Position numbers and translations under genes: made by a program
Shown: positions 20,782 through 31,989 of the stretch, piece after piece
Position numbering within the stretch: the first letter of the stretch is position 1
Layout: every line of letters starts with the position of its first letter
Notes under the pieces: generated by a model
Seen by the model: the letters and a program-made list of their open reading frames with translations, nothing else
What the model was told of the DNA's origin: nothing
Databases searched by the model: none
From: Hydrangea macrophylla
Lineage: Eukaryota; Streptophyta; Magnoliopsida; Cornales; Hydrangeaceae
Direction: 5' to 3'
Length of the DNA stretch: 64,000 bases
Assembly (NCBI GenBank): GCA_033977485.1
Contig: CM066987.1
Span: forward strand, 83,943,588 to 84,007,587

Positions 20782-22138
20782 ACACCCAACGATCTCGGTC
20801 CTCCAGTCACCGCCCTCCCTTGGCTCTCTCTCTCTCTCTCTCTCACTGTGGTTCTCTCGTTCTCTCTCCAAAGGGTATAATTGTCATAAGCTAAAAATAA
20901 AATGAGATTAAAGGATCTTAATTAGCACATTTACGTTAGTGAGGGACATAAACTAAAGTAAAATTATTTAGTTGTCCTAATACTAACATATTTTCCTAAC
21001 TAGGGATCCCCATCTAATTTTCCCTTTTTTTGTTTGGTTTTTTTTTTTTTTTGAATTTTAATTTGTAGGATTCAAATGAACAAAAATAAAAAGACACAAA
21101 TGTCATTTCATCAGTGTGTTATTCAAATCTGTTCTCTATGAATTTAACTTTTGATATACAGTTGGAGCGAAAAGTAAAGATTTAGTATGAATTTTTCTGT
21201 TTCTCTTACCCCTCCCTCCTCTGTTCCTCTGGTTGTATCAGTCATCAGACTCTATTTTCATATCCACTTACTCTTTACACTCACCACATTCAATTAATTT
21301 TAAATTGCCCTCTACAACACTCCTTCATCTCCAAGATTACCTTAAGCATAAAAATTCTCATACTTTTCTATTACTCTATACACCCATCATCTTCTCACTA
21401 CATTGAAACCCTAGACCTTTCACTAGCATTTTTTTTTCCTTGTATGGTGTGATATATGAAGCCTAAAACATCATAATCGTGTATGTGTATGTGTATATGT
21501 ATATATGTATATACCAATTAGACATTCATAACTAAGCTCACCATCAATAACGACTTCATCATTTGAAAAGCAAATGGCCCAAAAATCCCTAAAACACTCT
21601 TCATTGCAATAAGGGATCAGTTTGGCAATAAAAGTGGTGTCACAAACTTACAATACAAAAATCTGCAATTTTAAACTTGATTATCTGTATCTACTTCCTA
21701 TATGATTTTTGTGTTTATTTTCTAGTACTCCTTGTTTTGGGAGATTATTTGGATCAATAAGATTGCATTCTTGTGTACGCATATATATGTATATGAATGT
21801 ATGTATATGTTTGCAAGTATATACAAATATATGTATATATGTATACAATGTATTTACACACGCATATATGTATATATATATAATTGTATATACAAGAGAG
21901 AATAAGAGTTAGAAGAGTTATATGTACATAAATCTATAAATATTATGTAGAGGTGGGTGTAGAGAGTATTTATTTTAGAGTCTTGTTTATTTATTATTTG
22001 TCCTTTGTAGTCATTTTATGCATGGGTATACTTGGAATATGAAAATTTAATTAAAATGTGAGTTTAGTGAGCAAATTAGATGGGTGTAGATAGAGCCACT
22101 CAAAATCTAATTTGTTTAGCAAAAACATTGAAGATTTA
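20782..22138. other. AT-rich spacer with simple repeats
   Basis: Contains a (CT)n run at 20826-20843 and TATG/TGTATA-rich microsatellites at about 21478-21520 and 21780-21890. Short frames here are translations of simple repeats. No gene recognised. Confidence 0.5.
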
Positions 22139-22432
22139 GAGTGTGTTTGATAACCAAATTAAGCACTGAAAATGAAAATTTTTAGCATTTATTCTTTTTC
22201 ATTGTGTTTGATAATGTACCACTTAATTGAAAAGGCAATACAAAATTTACTGAAAACTTTAAGTGAAAAAATTCTGCTAAAATTAATCAATGAATACAGT
22301 CTATTTCAGTATTTGAAATACCGTTTTAGTATAGCAAACTCAATCGCTTAAAATTTTCAGTACTAAAAATTTAGCACTGAATTTTTCAGTACTTTATTTT
22401 CAATTTTATCAAACAGACCTTAGTATAGATTA
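22139..22432 (-). mobile_element. MITE family M1, copy 3 (inverted)
   Basis: Begins GTGTGTTTGATAACC and ends TTATCAAACAGACC. Its interior matches the copies at 13558 and 15290 when reversed (TGATAATGTACCACTTAATT). Non-coding. Confidence 0.75.
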
Positions 22433-22570
22433 TGTTTCAATTTATAACCATAATTTTACTGTAAATTAGTTCTAAAATAATTGGACAATAGGACCACATT
22501 GTTTTAACTACCGCCCCATCAATTTTAAAACCAAATAGGACATTAACAACTACGAACAACGGTTGCTCTA

Positions 22571-22814
22571 TCTTTTTTTTTTTGCTAAAACATCAACTTA
22601 TATCATTAAAACAAACATCAGTATAGGAAACAAAAAAGTACTATCCTACAACACATGGATAACCTTTGCCCAGTAATAACAGAAAAGCAAGTGAGGGATA
22701 GATCCCCTCCTCATGCAGAATATAAAAGAAGGAAAACACAAGAACACATCCCCGTGCACCTAAGAGAGGCAACCAGGGAGAGTTATACCCACATGCTTGT
22801 AAGATATGGGAACG
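22571..22814 (-). mobile_element. 3' end of a LINE-like retroposon (part 1)
   Basis: Begins with a poly-T run, so on the minus strand it ends in poly-A preceded by GATATAAGTTGATGTTTTAGC, a typical plant LINE 3' end. T2 inserted into it at GAAC. The sequence appears to continue at 47254-47284 and again after the Copia solo LTR at 48601. No ORF is preserved. Confidence 0.45.
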
Positions 22815-24401
22815 TATAAGCGGGCAATTTTTAATTGCGTTTAACATGCATCATTAGTATTAAATTAATAATGTGATTGTATGTGTTAAGTGAGTATTAA
22901 CTCACTAAGGTGATAAGGGGTGTCCAGTTGCGAACCCAGTGATAGGCTAATGTGGCAGTCCCATCTTAGGATAGTTATAAGAGATCCCCCTGTGATGGGA
23001 CAGATACGTGGGGTAATTCTTATATTCTTAAATGCTTATTAAGGCATATGTGAATATTATATTATATTATTTTAATGACATATTAATTGTTAGAGATTAT
23101 ATCTGTGGTCCGTTAGGGGTACCTTTGCAAGAGCGAATTAGACACGATGCATAAATAGTAGGTTAATTAGCAACTTCATTATATTATGTGAGCCACTAAT
23201 GGGACCCATACATGACATAGACAAACACCCATTTAAGTTTGTGATAGTTTTAATAAGTTTCATTAACTAGCAGGGGTATAAATACAAAACCGATAAAATA
23301 TGGAGAGGCAATTATAGAAACCTGAACTTGGAAGTTACATTTTGCATGACATGTGACCTTTGACTCACAAGTCATCTTCTCTAAGGCATTACACCAAAAC
23401 AATTACAGAAGAGATTCACGAGAAATCTCGATGGAAATTACACCAACGTTCATGACGCCGATTGACGCGCTTAACGACGTTCAATTTCGAAACAGGCTAC
23501 CTATTCGGACTCCTGGAGGTGAGTCTAACTCGTTAGTACTAGTGTTATTAATTTCTGAGACAGTTTTTCCGTGACCCAATTCGGGGGTTTAGCTCATAAC
23601 TTGTATATTAGGTATAAGATTTGTACTTGGACTTCACTAGGCTCTTAATTCTACAAGTAGGAGCGAAACCCTTGAGGTGAGTGACAATAATTATGAATAT
23701 GAATAATTGGATGTTTGGGATTATCTTTTTGATGATAAGCATGTGTACTATACGTAATTTAGCTTGTTTAGTTATTATTAGGCCAACCCTTATGGTTAAT
23801 AAGACCCATTTGTATGACAATAACATGATGTGATGAATTGATGTGAGCATGTTGAGTTGTTAATTTGGGTTAAATGGGAACTTGTACTTTCCATCAAAGT
23901 GGACCAGGTGCCAAATTGACCATGAGGTTGCACGCCTGAAAGAAAGAGGTGTGGATCTCGGTTAGTCATGCGACTAATGGAGTAGTCGCGGGCTAACGTG
24001 AAAGGGTGGCCGATATTTGCGTTCCCGGAGACCATAGTTATGTGTAAAAGATGAAATTGAACATATCTATTATTCATGTTTATAATTGTCGGCATTCACC
24101 AGCATATAGCTGATATAGTGTAGTGGTTATTGAATAACCATTGTAGGTGATAAAGGCAAAGTATCGGAAAAACAATGAAGAAATGGAATTGGTAAGGCAA
24201 TGTGGGTTTTTGGGGATTTGATGTCAATAATGTAGATAACTTCATGTTTTAAACTAGAACTTGTAATATGTTAGTTTCAATTTGTACTTGGGGAGTAACT
24301 TGATGTTACTTACTGTGAACTTATGTTTTGAATATGGCTCAAGACTTTTGCAAATTTTAATAACATGTTTAAGTTGTAACTTGGGAAGTTGGGAGTTCTA
24401 T
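22815..24401 (+). repeat. T2 5' LTR, left piece
   Basis: Co-linear with 45105-46710 of the 3' LTR (shared ATTTGACGCG-type words, TTGCATGACATGTGACC, GGTTATTGAATAACC). The first bases have decayed from TGTAATA to TATAA. It contains TATAAATA at about 23276 and a GAG|GTGAGT donor at 23519. It breaks off at TCTAT where S2 inserted. Confidence 0.9.
23516..23524 (+). promoter_or_regulatory. Strong 5' splice donor inside the T2 LTR
   Basis: GAG|GTGAGT, a near-perfect donor, about 243 bases after the TATAAATA box. The same donor occurs at 45814 in the 3' LTR. Equivalent GTRAGT sites occur in S2, S3 and T4 at the same relative place. Use of the site is inferred. Confidence 0.5.
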
Positions 24402-24552
24402 TGTCATGCCCTGGATCCACACATATGAACCTAGGACACGTGCCATGCCACCAAGGCCTACAAACACCAAGTTACAAATGTGAAGGAAGGAAATAACGCA
24501 CAAATAAACCTTTGAACTAGACAAAATAAGCCTAAGGGCAAAATGGTCTTTT

Positions 24553-24557
24553 TAAAG
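24553..24557. repeat. Target-site duplication of T3 (left)
   Basis: TAAAG, repeated exactly at 37694-37698 just after the right LTR of T3. It proves that T3 inserted as a unit into S2. Confidence 0.9.
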
Positions 24558-25190
24558 TGATGATGCCAAAAATTGGTAGGAGAGTAAAAACAAAAAGAAG
24601 AAGACAAGAAGTTTGTATGTGGTTCGGCCCTGTTAATTAAGAGACCTACGTCCATGGGTGTGTAGGAGCACTTGCATTAACAGATCACCGGCGGCCTCTG
24701 GTGAACCAACAAGGAGGGCGGTACTACCAGAAACTGGCCGGGTATATGCGTAGGGGTGTTGCGTATTTCTATTCTTGTGGAATAAAACTGCGATCCCCCT
24801 TTTGAGGAGGTGAGGGGTCTCTTTTATAGGTGCAAGAGACCACTCGTACAATGTAATTAAATTGATTAGGAAGTACAATCCTAATTACAATTGATTGACA
24901 CAAATCATTGGAGTTTCCTAAATTTTAGGAAACAACTTGCACCATCCACTAGTCTTCTAGCTGGGATAGGAAACTGTCTGGAGCCTTATGGAGCACGTCA
25001 TGAGGCGTACCCGGGCTGCACCTACCGTGTGATGAGCCCGTATCGTAATCCCGATCTGTGGGCCTGGACCGGGCGGCCTTGGCCAAACAACCTGGGATCT
25101 TTGAGCAGCCAGCGCCCCTTCCGGATGACTCGGGATTTCCCCGCTGGATTGGTGTAGATTGACTTTGACCTGATATTTTTGTGCCTATCA
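24558..25190 (-). repeat. T3 3' LTR
   Basis: Starts TGATGATGCC, ends GTGCCTATCA. It aligns end to end with 37059-37693. On the minus strand the adjoining AAAAATGGGGGACAGC (25191-25206) is its polypurine tract. It also contains the CTATAAAAGAGACC promoter sequence near 24822-24829. Confidence 0.95.
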
Positions 25191-25585
25191 GCTGTCCCCC
25201 ATTTTTGAGGCTAATGTGATGCTCTATCAAATAAGGATTGAAAATCTGTATAACCTGGTAGACCGCTCGGGACCCTATCCGGGTTGTTACTCGGGGTTGG
25301 TCCTGCCGCTATGGTCAGTCGGGGATCAAACTGAACGGTATCCTCGGGAACCTAGGATCAGTGGTTGCCATGTGTCAAGGAATGACTAGGCTGGTTAGGA
25401 TCCAACGAGGCTGGTATAAGTGTAACCGAATAGTCACATCATAACTGGACCGTCACGTCGTGCATTTAATATGCGTGCCTTTTGAGGCATCGCTTCACGT
25501 GCCTGAGGTGACAGCTGTCGGACATTTTAGGCGGGAAGATTTCCTGGCCGTTAGATCTGATTCGATCTGGACCGTTCACGCTTTC

Positions 25586-25593
25586 TATATAAG
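25586..25593 (+). promoter_or_regulatory. TATA box of the T3 antisense gene
   Basis: TTCTATATAAGGG lies about 400 bases inside the 3' LTR and is followed by a leader with TTCTTGTAAGTC, a possible 5'-UTR donor, at about 25705. The position mirrors the TATTTAAATA box of T1's antisense gene. Inferred from sequence only. Confidence 0.5.
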
Positions 25594-26062
25594 GGACACT
25601 TGTTCATTTTTTCCATTCCTGCTATCCAGAGATAGAGATTACCGAGCGGTTTAGGAGAAAAAAGCACCCGGTCAAGCTCCCCAAGCTCTTTTCTGCGCCT
25701 AATTCTTGTAAGTCTTCATTTTCCTAGCCTTAAGATTTCACGACTCTTTCCTTCTTTTCCCCTTTTTCTCATTCCCGAGTTAGGCTGGAGAATAGGAATT
25801 TGTTAGGGTTTGTGAGGGAGTGGGACTTTTTCTTCCTTAGGTTTTGCTTTTTCATTAGATCAGGCGGTACGATAGGGCGATTGAACCGATCGGGTTTTCC
25901 GGGGGTAATTCTAACTGAGTGCCACCTTACCCTGAAGACCTTGTATACTTTGCCTTTTAGGCTTGAAACTTGCCTCCTCTGTATCTCAGACTTGGAATCC
26001 CTGACCCCTACCTAGGTCGCCGGTTACTTCTTCGTCCAGTCATAGGAGCCTTGGAGATGTGT

Positions 26063-28080
26063 CATTTTAGTTTTGATTCGTTTTCCCAGTCGGAGAATGA
26101 ATAGTCGCGGTTAGGGACCCCAGACACGAGTTTAGACCCACCTTTTGCGTCCCCATCTAATCAGCACAGTAAGGGTAGGATTTCTATCCGGGTGTTAGAC
26201 GATGAGGTGGATCAGGAGGACCTGGTTTCCTTTGTCTCTCGGGCCTCAGGCGATGAGGTGGAGGCCCTGGGCAGTCTTGAAGTGGCATTCGCCTGTGAGT
26301 TTATTCCCTCCAGTTTGCGTACCAAAGACCTTAGTCGGATCAGGGATAGTTACACCATTCCCGACCACTGCTCCTTGGGCGTGCATGACGGCAGGGCTCA
26401 CCTCCACAAGCCGGGTTTTGTTACTCTCTATGAGGATGCCCTCATGGCTGGCTTCCGTATCCCTCTCCATCTGGTCACCTGAGATGTTTTGATCTACCTG
26501 GGGATCGCTCCCAGGCAGTTGGTCCCAAATGGTTGGAGGTTTCTAATGGGGTCCATCTCTCTTTGGCCCCAAGTCTTCGGATACAAACTCACCCTTCAAG
26601 AGTTCTTATGGACCCACCGACCGTTCCCTATATATGGGGAGGTCGAATTCTTCTCTCTAGGGGTCCGACAGGGGAGAAAATTATCATCAACTGCCCGAGC
26701 AACAACAAGGGGTGGAAGAACAAATTCTTCCAACTATCCACCCCCGAGTTCTGTGAGTTGGCCCTAAGAATCCAGCTGAGGACTTCTTGGGTGGGGGAGA
26801 TGAGGAGTAAGCCCATCCTGCATCTCTTTGTTGCTTTCCTTTTGCTTTTTGCGGCAATCATGGGATTAACTGTTTCATGCTTTGTTTTGTAGTGGGGTCA
26901 GTTGACCAACCGAGCATCCCCGAGGTGTGCTAGAGCAGGATCAGGCATTTGCAAACCTGCCTACAAACGTCTGGAATGTGCTGACCTGGTCAGGAGATCG
27001 GAAAGTGACTTACGACCCAGATTAGACCGTCGAAGCCCCTATTTTTCCTTCGATCATCCCAGGTAAGCTCTTCGGTTGACTTCCTTAGCCTTGGCTATTT
27101 TTCATTGGTTTCCTGGTCACTGACCGCATAACTTTTCCCTTCACAAAAATGGGTCCCAGGAGAGATCTAGAGCAGTTGAGTGCCAGATAGGCCGCTGTTG
27201 TCGCCCAGATGGCAAAGAGAAGGAAAAGACTGGTCGCCGAGGCCGCAAGTGGCAATCGGATGCTTAGGCGACTGAGGCACGGACTTGCGGCCCACCAAGA
27301 CCCAGGGGAGACGTCAGCTCCCCGAGTAGTGGTGGTGCACACTGCTTCCTGGGTAGATCCACCATCCGGGAAGCCGCTGGGAGAATCGGCAGAGATCTGA
27401 GAGAGGGTCAGGCAAGGCCTTCTCCCGAGCCAGGTGGAGATGTGTGCCAACATGTCTCCCCAGGCTTTCCAAGGGTGGCTGTGTAACCTCTCTCACTTTA
27501 TAAGTACTCCCGCCACATTGTTCTTCAGCCCCTTTTCACTCTGTTTGCTTTAATGACCGACCGGTTCATGCTTGTTTGTTATGGCTGCATGGCCGTTGGA
27601 GCCGAGTCCTTTTTGCCCGTCTTAGCCGAGAGGGCCGCCACTACTGAAGCTGCCCTGTCAACGGAGAGGGCCGCTCTGGAGGCCAAGGAAATAGCTCTGG
27701 CTATGGAGAAAGATAAAGTCAAGGACCTGGCCCTAGGCCTGGGCATGGCGCAGGCAGAGTTGGCGGCCACCTTGGCAGAATTGGAGGCTTCCTAGGCAAG
27801 TCTGGCGGCGGCGTAGGATGCTCGGGAGAAGGCTCTGTTCGAGGCAGCAGCCGCAGGGTCTATCGAGGAGGCCTTCCACGACGGCTTCTTTCAGGGCTAT
27901 GAGGACCTGAAAAAGAGGTTGACCCGAGACCAACCGAGTGGGACATCTCATCTTACGAGGGGATGGACTCAGACTACTGGGCTGTATGGCCCACCACCAT
28001 CGAAGGTACTGCTGCTGAGGCTGAACCGGTTGAGGATATTGCTCCAGGCAGGGCCTTGACAGAACCCTGCCTTAGCAAAA
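26063..28080 (+). pseudogene. Antisense PF04195-type gene of T3 (decayed)
   Basis: Pieces in plus-strand frames spell the plant 'putative gypsy type transposon' domain: GFVTLYEDALMAGFRIPLHL, then a TGA (26480-26482), then IYLGIAPRQLVPNGWRFLMG in the same frame. After a shift near 26660 comes CPSNNKGWKNKFFQLS. A GT-AG intron with a TTTTGTAG acceptor at about 26892 is likely. Further on, an Ala/Glu-rich heptad-like stretch (ERAATTEAALSTERAALEAK) and EEAFHDGFFQGYEDLKKRL suggest a coiled-coil C-terminus, as in the T1 PMD gene. Several stops make it non-functional. The role of this domain is unknown. Earlier descriptions as a transposase are not backed by catalytic motifs here. Confidence 0.75.
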
Positions 28081-28738
28081 GCTAGATGTAGCAACCTGTA
28101 TTTTCACTTCCCTAATAATAAATAAAATGTCGGTTTTTCTTTATTTACTATGGATTAATTTAAAGTTGGGGTATTATTCTAATTATTAAATAATACTTGT
28201 GTTATTAGTTGTTAACTCAATGCCATTTCATTTTACTTCGGTGTATTATTTTAATAGTGATATTATTTTCATAAATAATTAATACATGTGTTGATTTATT
28301 ATAATTATGTGACATTAATTTTTATGACCCCTTTAGTAATTTTAATTAGTATTAATTATGCTTAAGACCCTGGCCTAAGTTATCCTATAATTTGGGATTA
28401 AAACTATTAATAAGTATTAATCACGTCGATTTCCTGCAGGCCGAAACATTTCATTTGAATAGATGCGGTTTTGCCCATTTTTGTTTCGAAATCTCACCTT
28501 TTGGAAATCTCAAATAAAGGGAAGTGGGAGTATAGGTTTTTTTGGTCCTTAATAATTATTTGGGTATTTTCCTAGACTACCCGGACCAACCTAACTGGAC
28601 TAACTGAACCAACTGGTTAACTAACCAGACGAATTATTTATGAGCTGATATGACCGCATCAATCAGTTCCAACCCAACTGTTATTCGTTTAATCATCACG
28701 TTCTATTATTGAGTTGCAACTTGTAAACCTATGGACTC

Positions 28739-28746
28739 TATATATG
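28739..28746 (+). promoter_or_regulatory. TATA box of the S3 LTR
   Basis: GGACTCTATATATGAGTGTTC. The T4 LTR has CTCCTATATATATATGAGTGTTC at its own promoter position, so the core promoter is conserved between the two families. Confidence 0.55.
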
Positions 28747-29080
28747 AGTGTTCATACTTGCAATTCACAAATACACACATTTGGTTTTACAGCACAAGCA
28801 TTACTCTCAGTATATCCATTTCACACATACTTTGCAATCCTCTCACAGTGGCTTCCTCTCTCTTGACATATATACACACATACACCCTTAAGCCTCCATT
28901 GATCTCTTGCTTCCTCTTTCACAAATCATTCAGTCACATATACATTCTAAAAATTAGACGAAAAGAAAGAAAAACAGAAGAGAAGTCTCACAGTAAGCTC
29001 CATAGCCATTGTTGGACCTCTAAGCTTATATTACGGAATTTTCGTCTTTCTTCGGCAAGTCTCATAGCCCAATCTAACAC

Positions 29081-29089
29081 TCGGTGAGT
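29081..29089 (+). promoter_or_regulatory. 5' splice donor inside the S3 LTR
   Basis: TCG|GTGAGT, about 345 bases after the TATA box and about 430 bases before the GACCGGTC cluster. It has the same order of signals as T2, S2 and T4. Confidence 0.45.
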
Positions 29090-29512
29090 CTCTCGAACTC
29101 ACTTATAATGTAATACTAGTCATTATGTACAAGCCTGGGGTATCAGTTTTAGATATACACGTATATATACATATACATAATTTTGAAGGTACAAAAATGG
29201 TGGTCTCACCAAACTCAACCAAAATGATTTCTGTAAATTGGGAATGGAAGATTATAGTCCCAGTAACTTTCATTTCAAATTTTAGTCCGTAATTTATAAC
29301 GGTTGTGACGTACGGTCAAAACAAAGTTTTGACAGCTCTCGGATTTTCATCAATAAGTAGAGCTACATTAGGAATTGGAAAACAAGACTTATATATTCAT
29401 AATCTACGCGAAAAATTGAAGAGAATGGTATATTACACTTGCTGTATCATTTCATTTCATAAAACTCGTATAAGCTCTGCACTGTACATTCTTGGGGAAG
29501 AAGACGACCCAG

Positions 29513-29582
29513 GACCGGTCCCAAAACATACCCAGAACCGGTCGCGACCATGACCGGTCCCGCTAAAAGACCAGGACCGGTC
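29513..29582. repeat. GACCGGTC palindrome cluster in S3
   Basis: GACCGGTC at 29513, 29552 and 29575, and AACCGGTC at 29536. Start-to-start spacings are 23, 16, 23. An additional TCGCGACC lies between them. The flanks are otherwise AT-rich. Confidence 0.85.
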
Positions 29583-30062
29583 CTACCCTTCTGTGACAGA
29601 AAGATCTGTCTTACTGCATAGTACCTTCACTGCAGCATAGTACCTTCACTGCATGTTAATTCCATATATGACATTTAAGTAAATCATTTCTCCCTCCTAT
29701 TTATTATTTTACTTAAGTCATTAATGTAACTAACGAAATACCCCCCATTTAGATTCAATAAAAATACTTTCAAAAATCAATTCCTTATAGATAAAAAGTC
29801 AACTTTTCCTTCGAAGGCAAAATTACCAAATTTTGTAGAGTTCATGATATTGGGGTATTATTTATACTAAGTTCCCTTTATTTTAAAATTCTTAAAAATC
29901 ATATTTGACATATGGGAACCTATATGAACTATTCGCGGGACTTTTAAACTCTTGAATCGAAAATATTATTTTTGACTATACTTAGCCGTTTTGGCCATTC
30001 TGGGGCAATGGTTGACTTTTTTGGACTAAGTTGTTTAATTTGTAATAATTTGATTTTTATTA

Positions 30063-30281
30063 GCTCTGATACTTTATACGAGAATAAGAATCCGTTGCTC
30101 TGATATCATTTGTAGTAACAAAATATATAAATAGCTATTATACCATATTAAAGAAAAGTAGAAATCGCTCTGATACCTTCTATAAAGAAAATGCGAAAAG
30201 AAAGATTTAAGTCATATCGCTTTGATACCTATATAAGAATATATATAAAAAGAGAACATGTCATACATCCGCTCTGATACC
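30063..30281. repeat. Five copies of a tRNA-iMet 3'-end-like word in S3
   Basis: GCTCTGAT(A/C)-type words at 30063, 30097, 30167, 30219 (GCTTTGATACC) and 30271. The best copies read GCTCTGATACC. This equals the 3' end of plant initiator tRNA-Met (minus the last A), i.e. the reverse complement of the TGGTATCAGAGC primer site used by T2 and T4. Spacings are 34, 70, 52, 52, with AT-rich purine-rich DNA between. It is not a tRNA gene, since the rest of the cloverleaf is missing. Confidence 0.8.
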
Positions 30282-30414
30282 CTTATATAAACAAGAAAGA
30301 GAATAAATTACTCATTTGTATAGTCAAGATGACATGTATGGAAAGGGGTCATTGGTCAGCATATATGTTGTGAGAATGGATAAAGAGAGAATGTCTCGGG
30401 ACGAGTAACCTTAA

Positions 30415-30715
30415 TTATCCCAGGCCGCTTGAGATACAGTAGGTTAATTATGAGGGATTGAGCCCAGGCCGCTTGAGATACGGTAGGCCAGTTAGAGTCT
30501 TGTGATAGCCTTAATTATTCCAGGCCGCTGCAGATATGGTAGATTAATTAAGAGGGCTGAACCCAAGCCGCTTTTGATACGGTAGGTCAGTCTTGTGGGA
30601 GCTTTAAATTATTCTAGGCCGCTTTTGATACAGTAGATTAATTAAAGTATTCCACAGGTTATTATAACCTTGAATGTCTAGGTACGTCCAAGCCGCCCTA
30701 AATACGGCAGACATA
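30415..30715. repeat. CCAGGCCGCTTGAGATACGGTAG array in S3
   Basis: Five or six degenerate copies of a word of the type AGGCCGCTTGAGATACGG, alternating between TTAATTA-rich and CAGTT-containing spacers, so the real period covers two words (about 130 bp). Confidence 0.7.
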
Positions 30716-31367
30716 TCGACAGACCTTCTAAACTAATGGCATTATGCTGGATGGTTCTAGATGAACTGAACAAGTCTAGAGATTGTGATCGAGATAAAAG
30801 AATCAGTGAGATGAGATGGTTTCATTGTTCATGCACAGTCTTAAATATTCATTATGCAAACTGTTATCAATTATCATTATGCGATGACTGGAATAATGGA
30901 TTAACTGTACTCTAAGGAAATGAACATTTATAATAATTGTTAATGTACTTTTATATACATTGCTTGTGTGTTCGTTATACTCACTCAACTTTCATTAGCT
31001 GATGACTTTATTTTGTCCTGGACACCCAAAATGTTTAGGAAATGGTTATGTAGGAAAATATGATTATGCCAGCTAGAGGAGCCTGCAACGTTACTTTTAT
31101 AATTTAATAAAGTTGTAATAAGGATATGGAAAATGTTTTTAATTTGAATAAGGCGGTTGTGCCTTAAGGATATTTTAATAAAGGACAATGTAATATTGTT
31201 TGAAGTTGTAATGATGTTTAATATTATCTTCCCTGTTGCTTTTATATACTCTGTTTTCTGGTACATGTTAAGCTAAGTACAGGATAAGCGATCCATCACC
31301 TGTCATGACCTACGAGTTCAAACGGAAATGAAAATTTTTCCTTATTTTGCTACGCTGGGGCGTGACA

Positions 31368-31737
31368 CTATAAGACTCTGACCGGTGGGTACCACTTGGT
31401 CTTCTAGGGACCTATACTTTGAAGGTCCCGTCTGGTACAGTGTAGGATTTTGGCCCTGTTACTGCTCGGGCGATTTCTCTGGGCACTGTAGGTACTTAGG
31501 AATGTTTTGAAATTCCAACAGTCCTATTTGTGCTCGGTGTGATTTCCTATTTTAGTCCAGTATCCCCCTGCCCCCCAAGCTTTGCTAAGGCAGGCGTTGG
31601 TAGATGGAGTGACTGTAGGGAACCGAACTAGAACGTTGGTAGTTGTAGGGTCTTTTGAAGCTTGCTATCATTAGCCACCTATGGAGATTTGTCCCCATCG
31701 TCGGTTATGTACCTAACTAAAGGCGATGCCTCGGATG
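31368..31737 (-). other. T3 segment between antisense gene and integrase
   Basis: Non-coding remnant. It lies downstream of the antisense gene on one strand and of pol on the other. No frame or named motif. Confidence 0.4.
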
Positions 31738-31905
31738 TAACCCGAGGTCTTATACGCCTCGGGTTTGAGTCCGAGGTCTTTTGTGCCTCGGGTGTAGTCC
31801 CGAGGTCTTTTGTGCCTCGGGTGTGGTCCTGGGGGTCTTTTGTGCCTCGGGTGTGATCCCGAGGTCTTTTGTGCCTCGGGTGTGATCTCGGGGTCTTTTG
31901 TTCAC
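31738..31905 (+). repeat. Minisatellite, unit about 29 bp (GAGGTCTTTTGTGCCTCGGG)
   Basis: Five to six units of GAGGTCTTTTGTGCCTCGGGT plus GTAGTCCC-type tails. Open frames across it read repeating Ser/Pro/Arg/Val peptides and are not genes. It lies just where the T3 integrase C-terminal region is missing. Confidence 0.85.
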
Positions 31906-31989
31906 GGAATACTAATAGGGGACATTATTTACATCAAAACAAAAATCTTTGTTTCTTTTGAAAACAATAATAATTGCTCGAGAAGAGCT

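Larger units (their letters stand above)
28087..31367 (+). mobile_element. S3: Tekay-like solo LTR with internal arrays
   Basis: Starts TGTAGCAACCTGTATTTTC, close to T4's TGTAATAACCTGTATTTTC, and ends GGGGCGTGACA. The flanks CTAGA (28082-28086) and CTATA (31368-31372) match at 4 of 5 bases. At 3281 bp it is long for a solo LTR. It contains a TATA box (28739), a donor (29084), a GACCGGTC cluster (29513-29582), five tRNA-Met-end-like words (30063-30281) and a CCAGGCCGCTTGAGATAC repeat array (30415-30715). No primer site or coding region is present. Confidence 0.78.

Noticed and set aside
20616..20894. Plus-strand ORF with Arg/Ser-rich sequence
   Set aside because: It is the antisense shadow of the DCC exon relic plus a CT microsatellite.
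23353..23574. LTR-encoded protein gene in T2
   Set aside because: Only a short frame, interrupted in evolution by the donor. Kept as a finding (exon-like block), not as a gene.
25460..26015. Small plus-strand ORFs before the T3 antisense gene
   Set aside because: They lie around the TATA box and in the probable 5' UTR, and have no recognisable domain.
30063..30281. tRNA genes
   Set aside because: Only the last 11 bases of tRNA-Met are present. There are no stems, anticodon loop, or A and B boxes.
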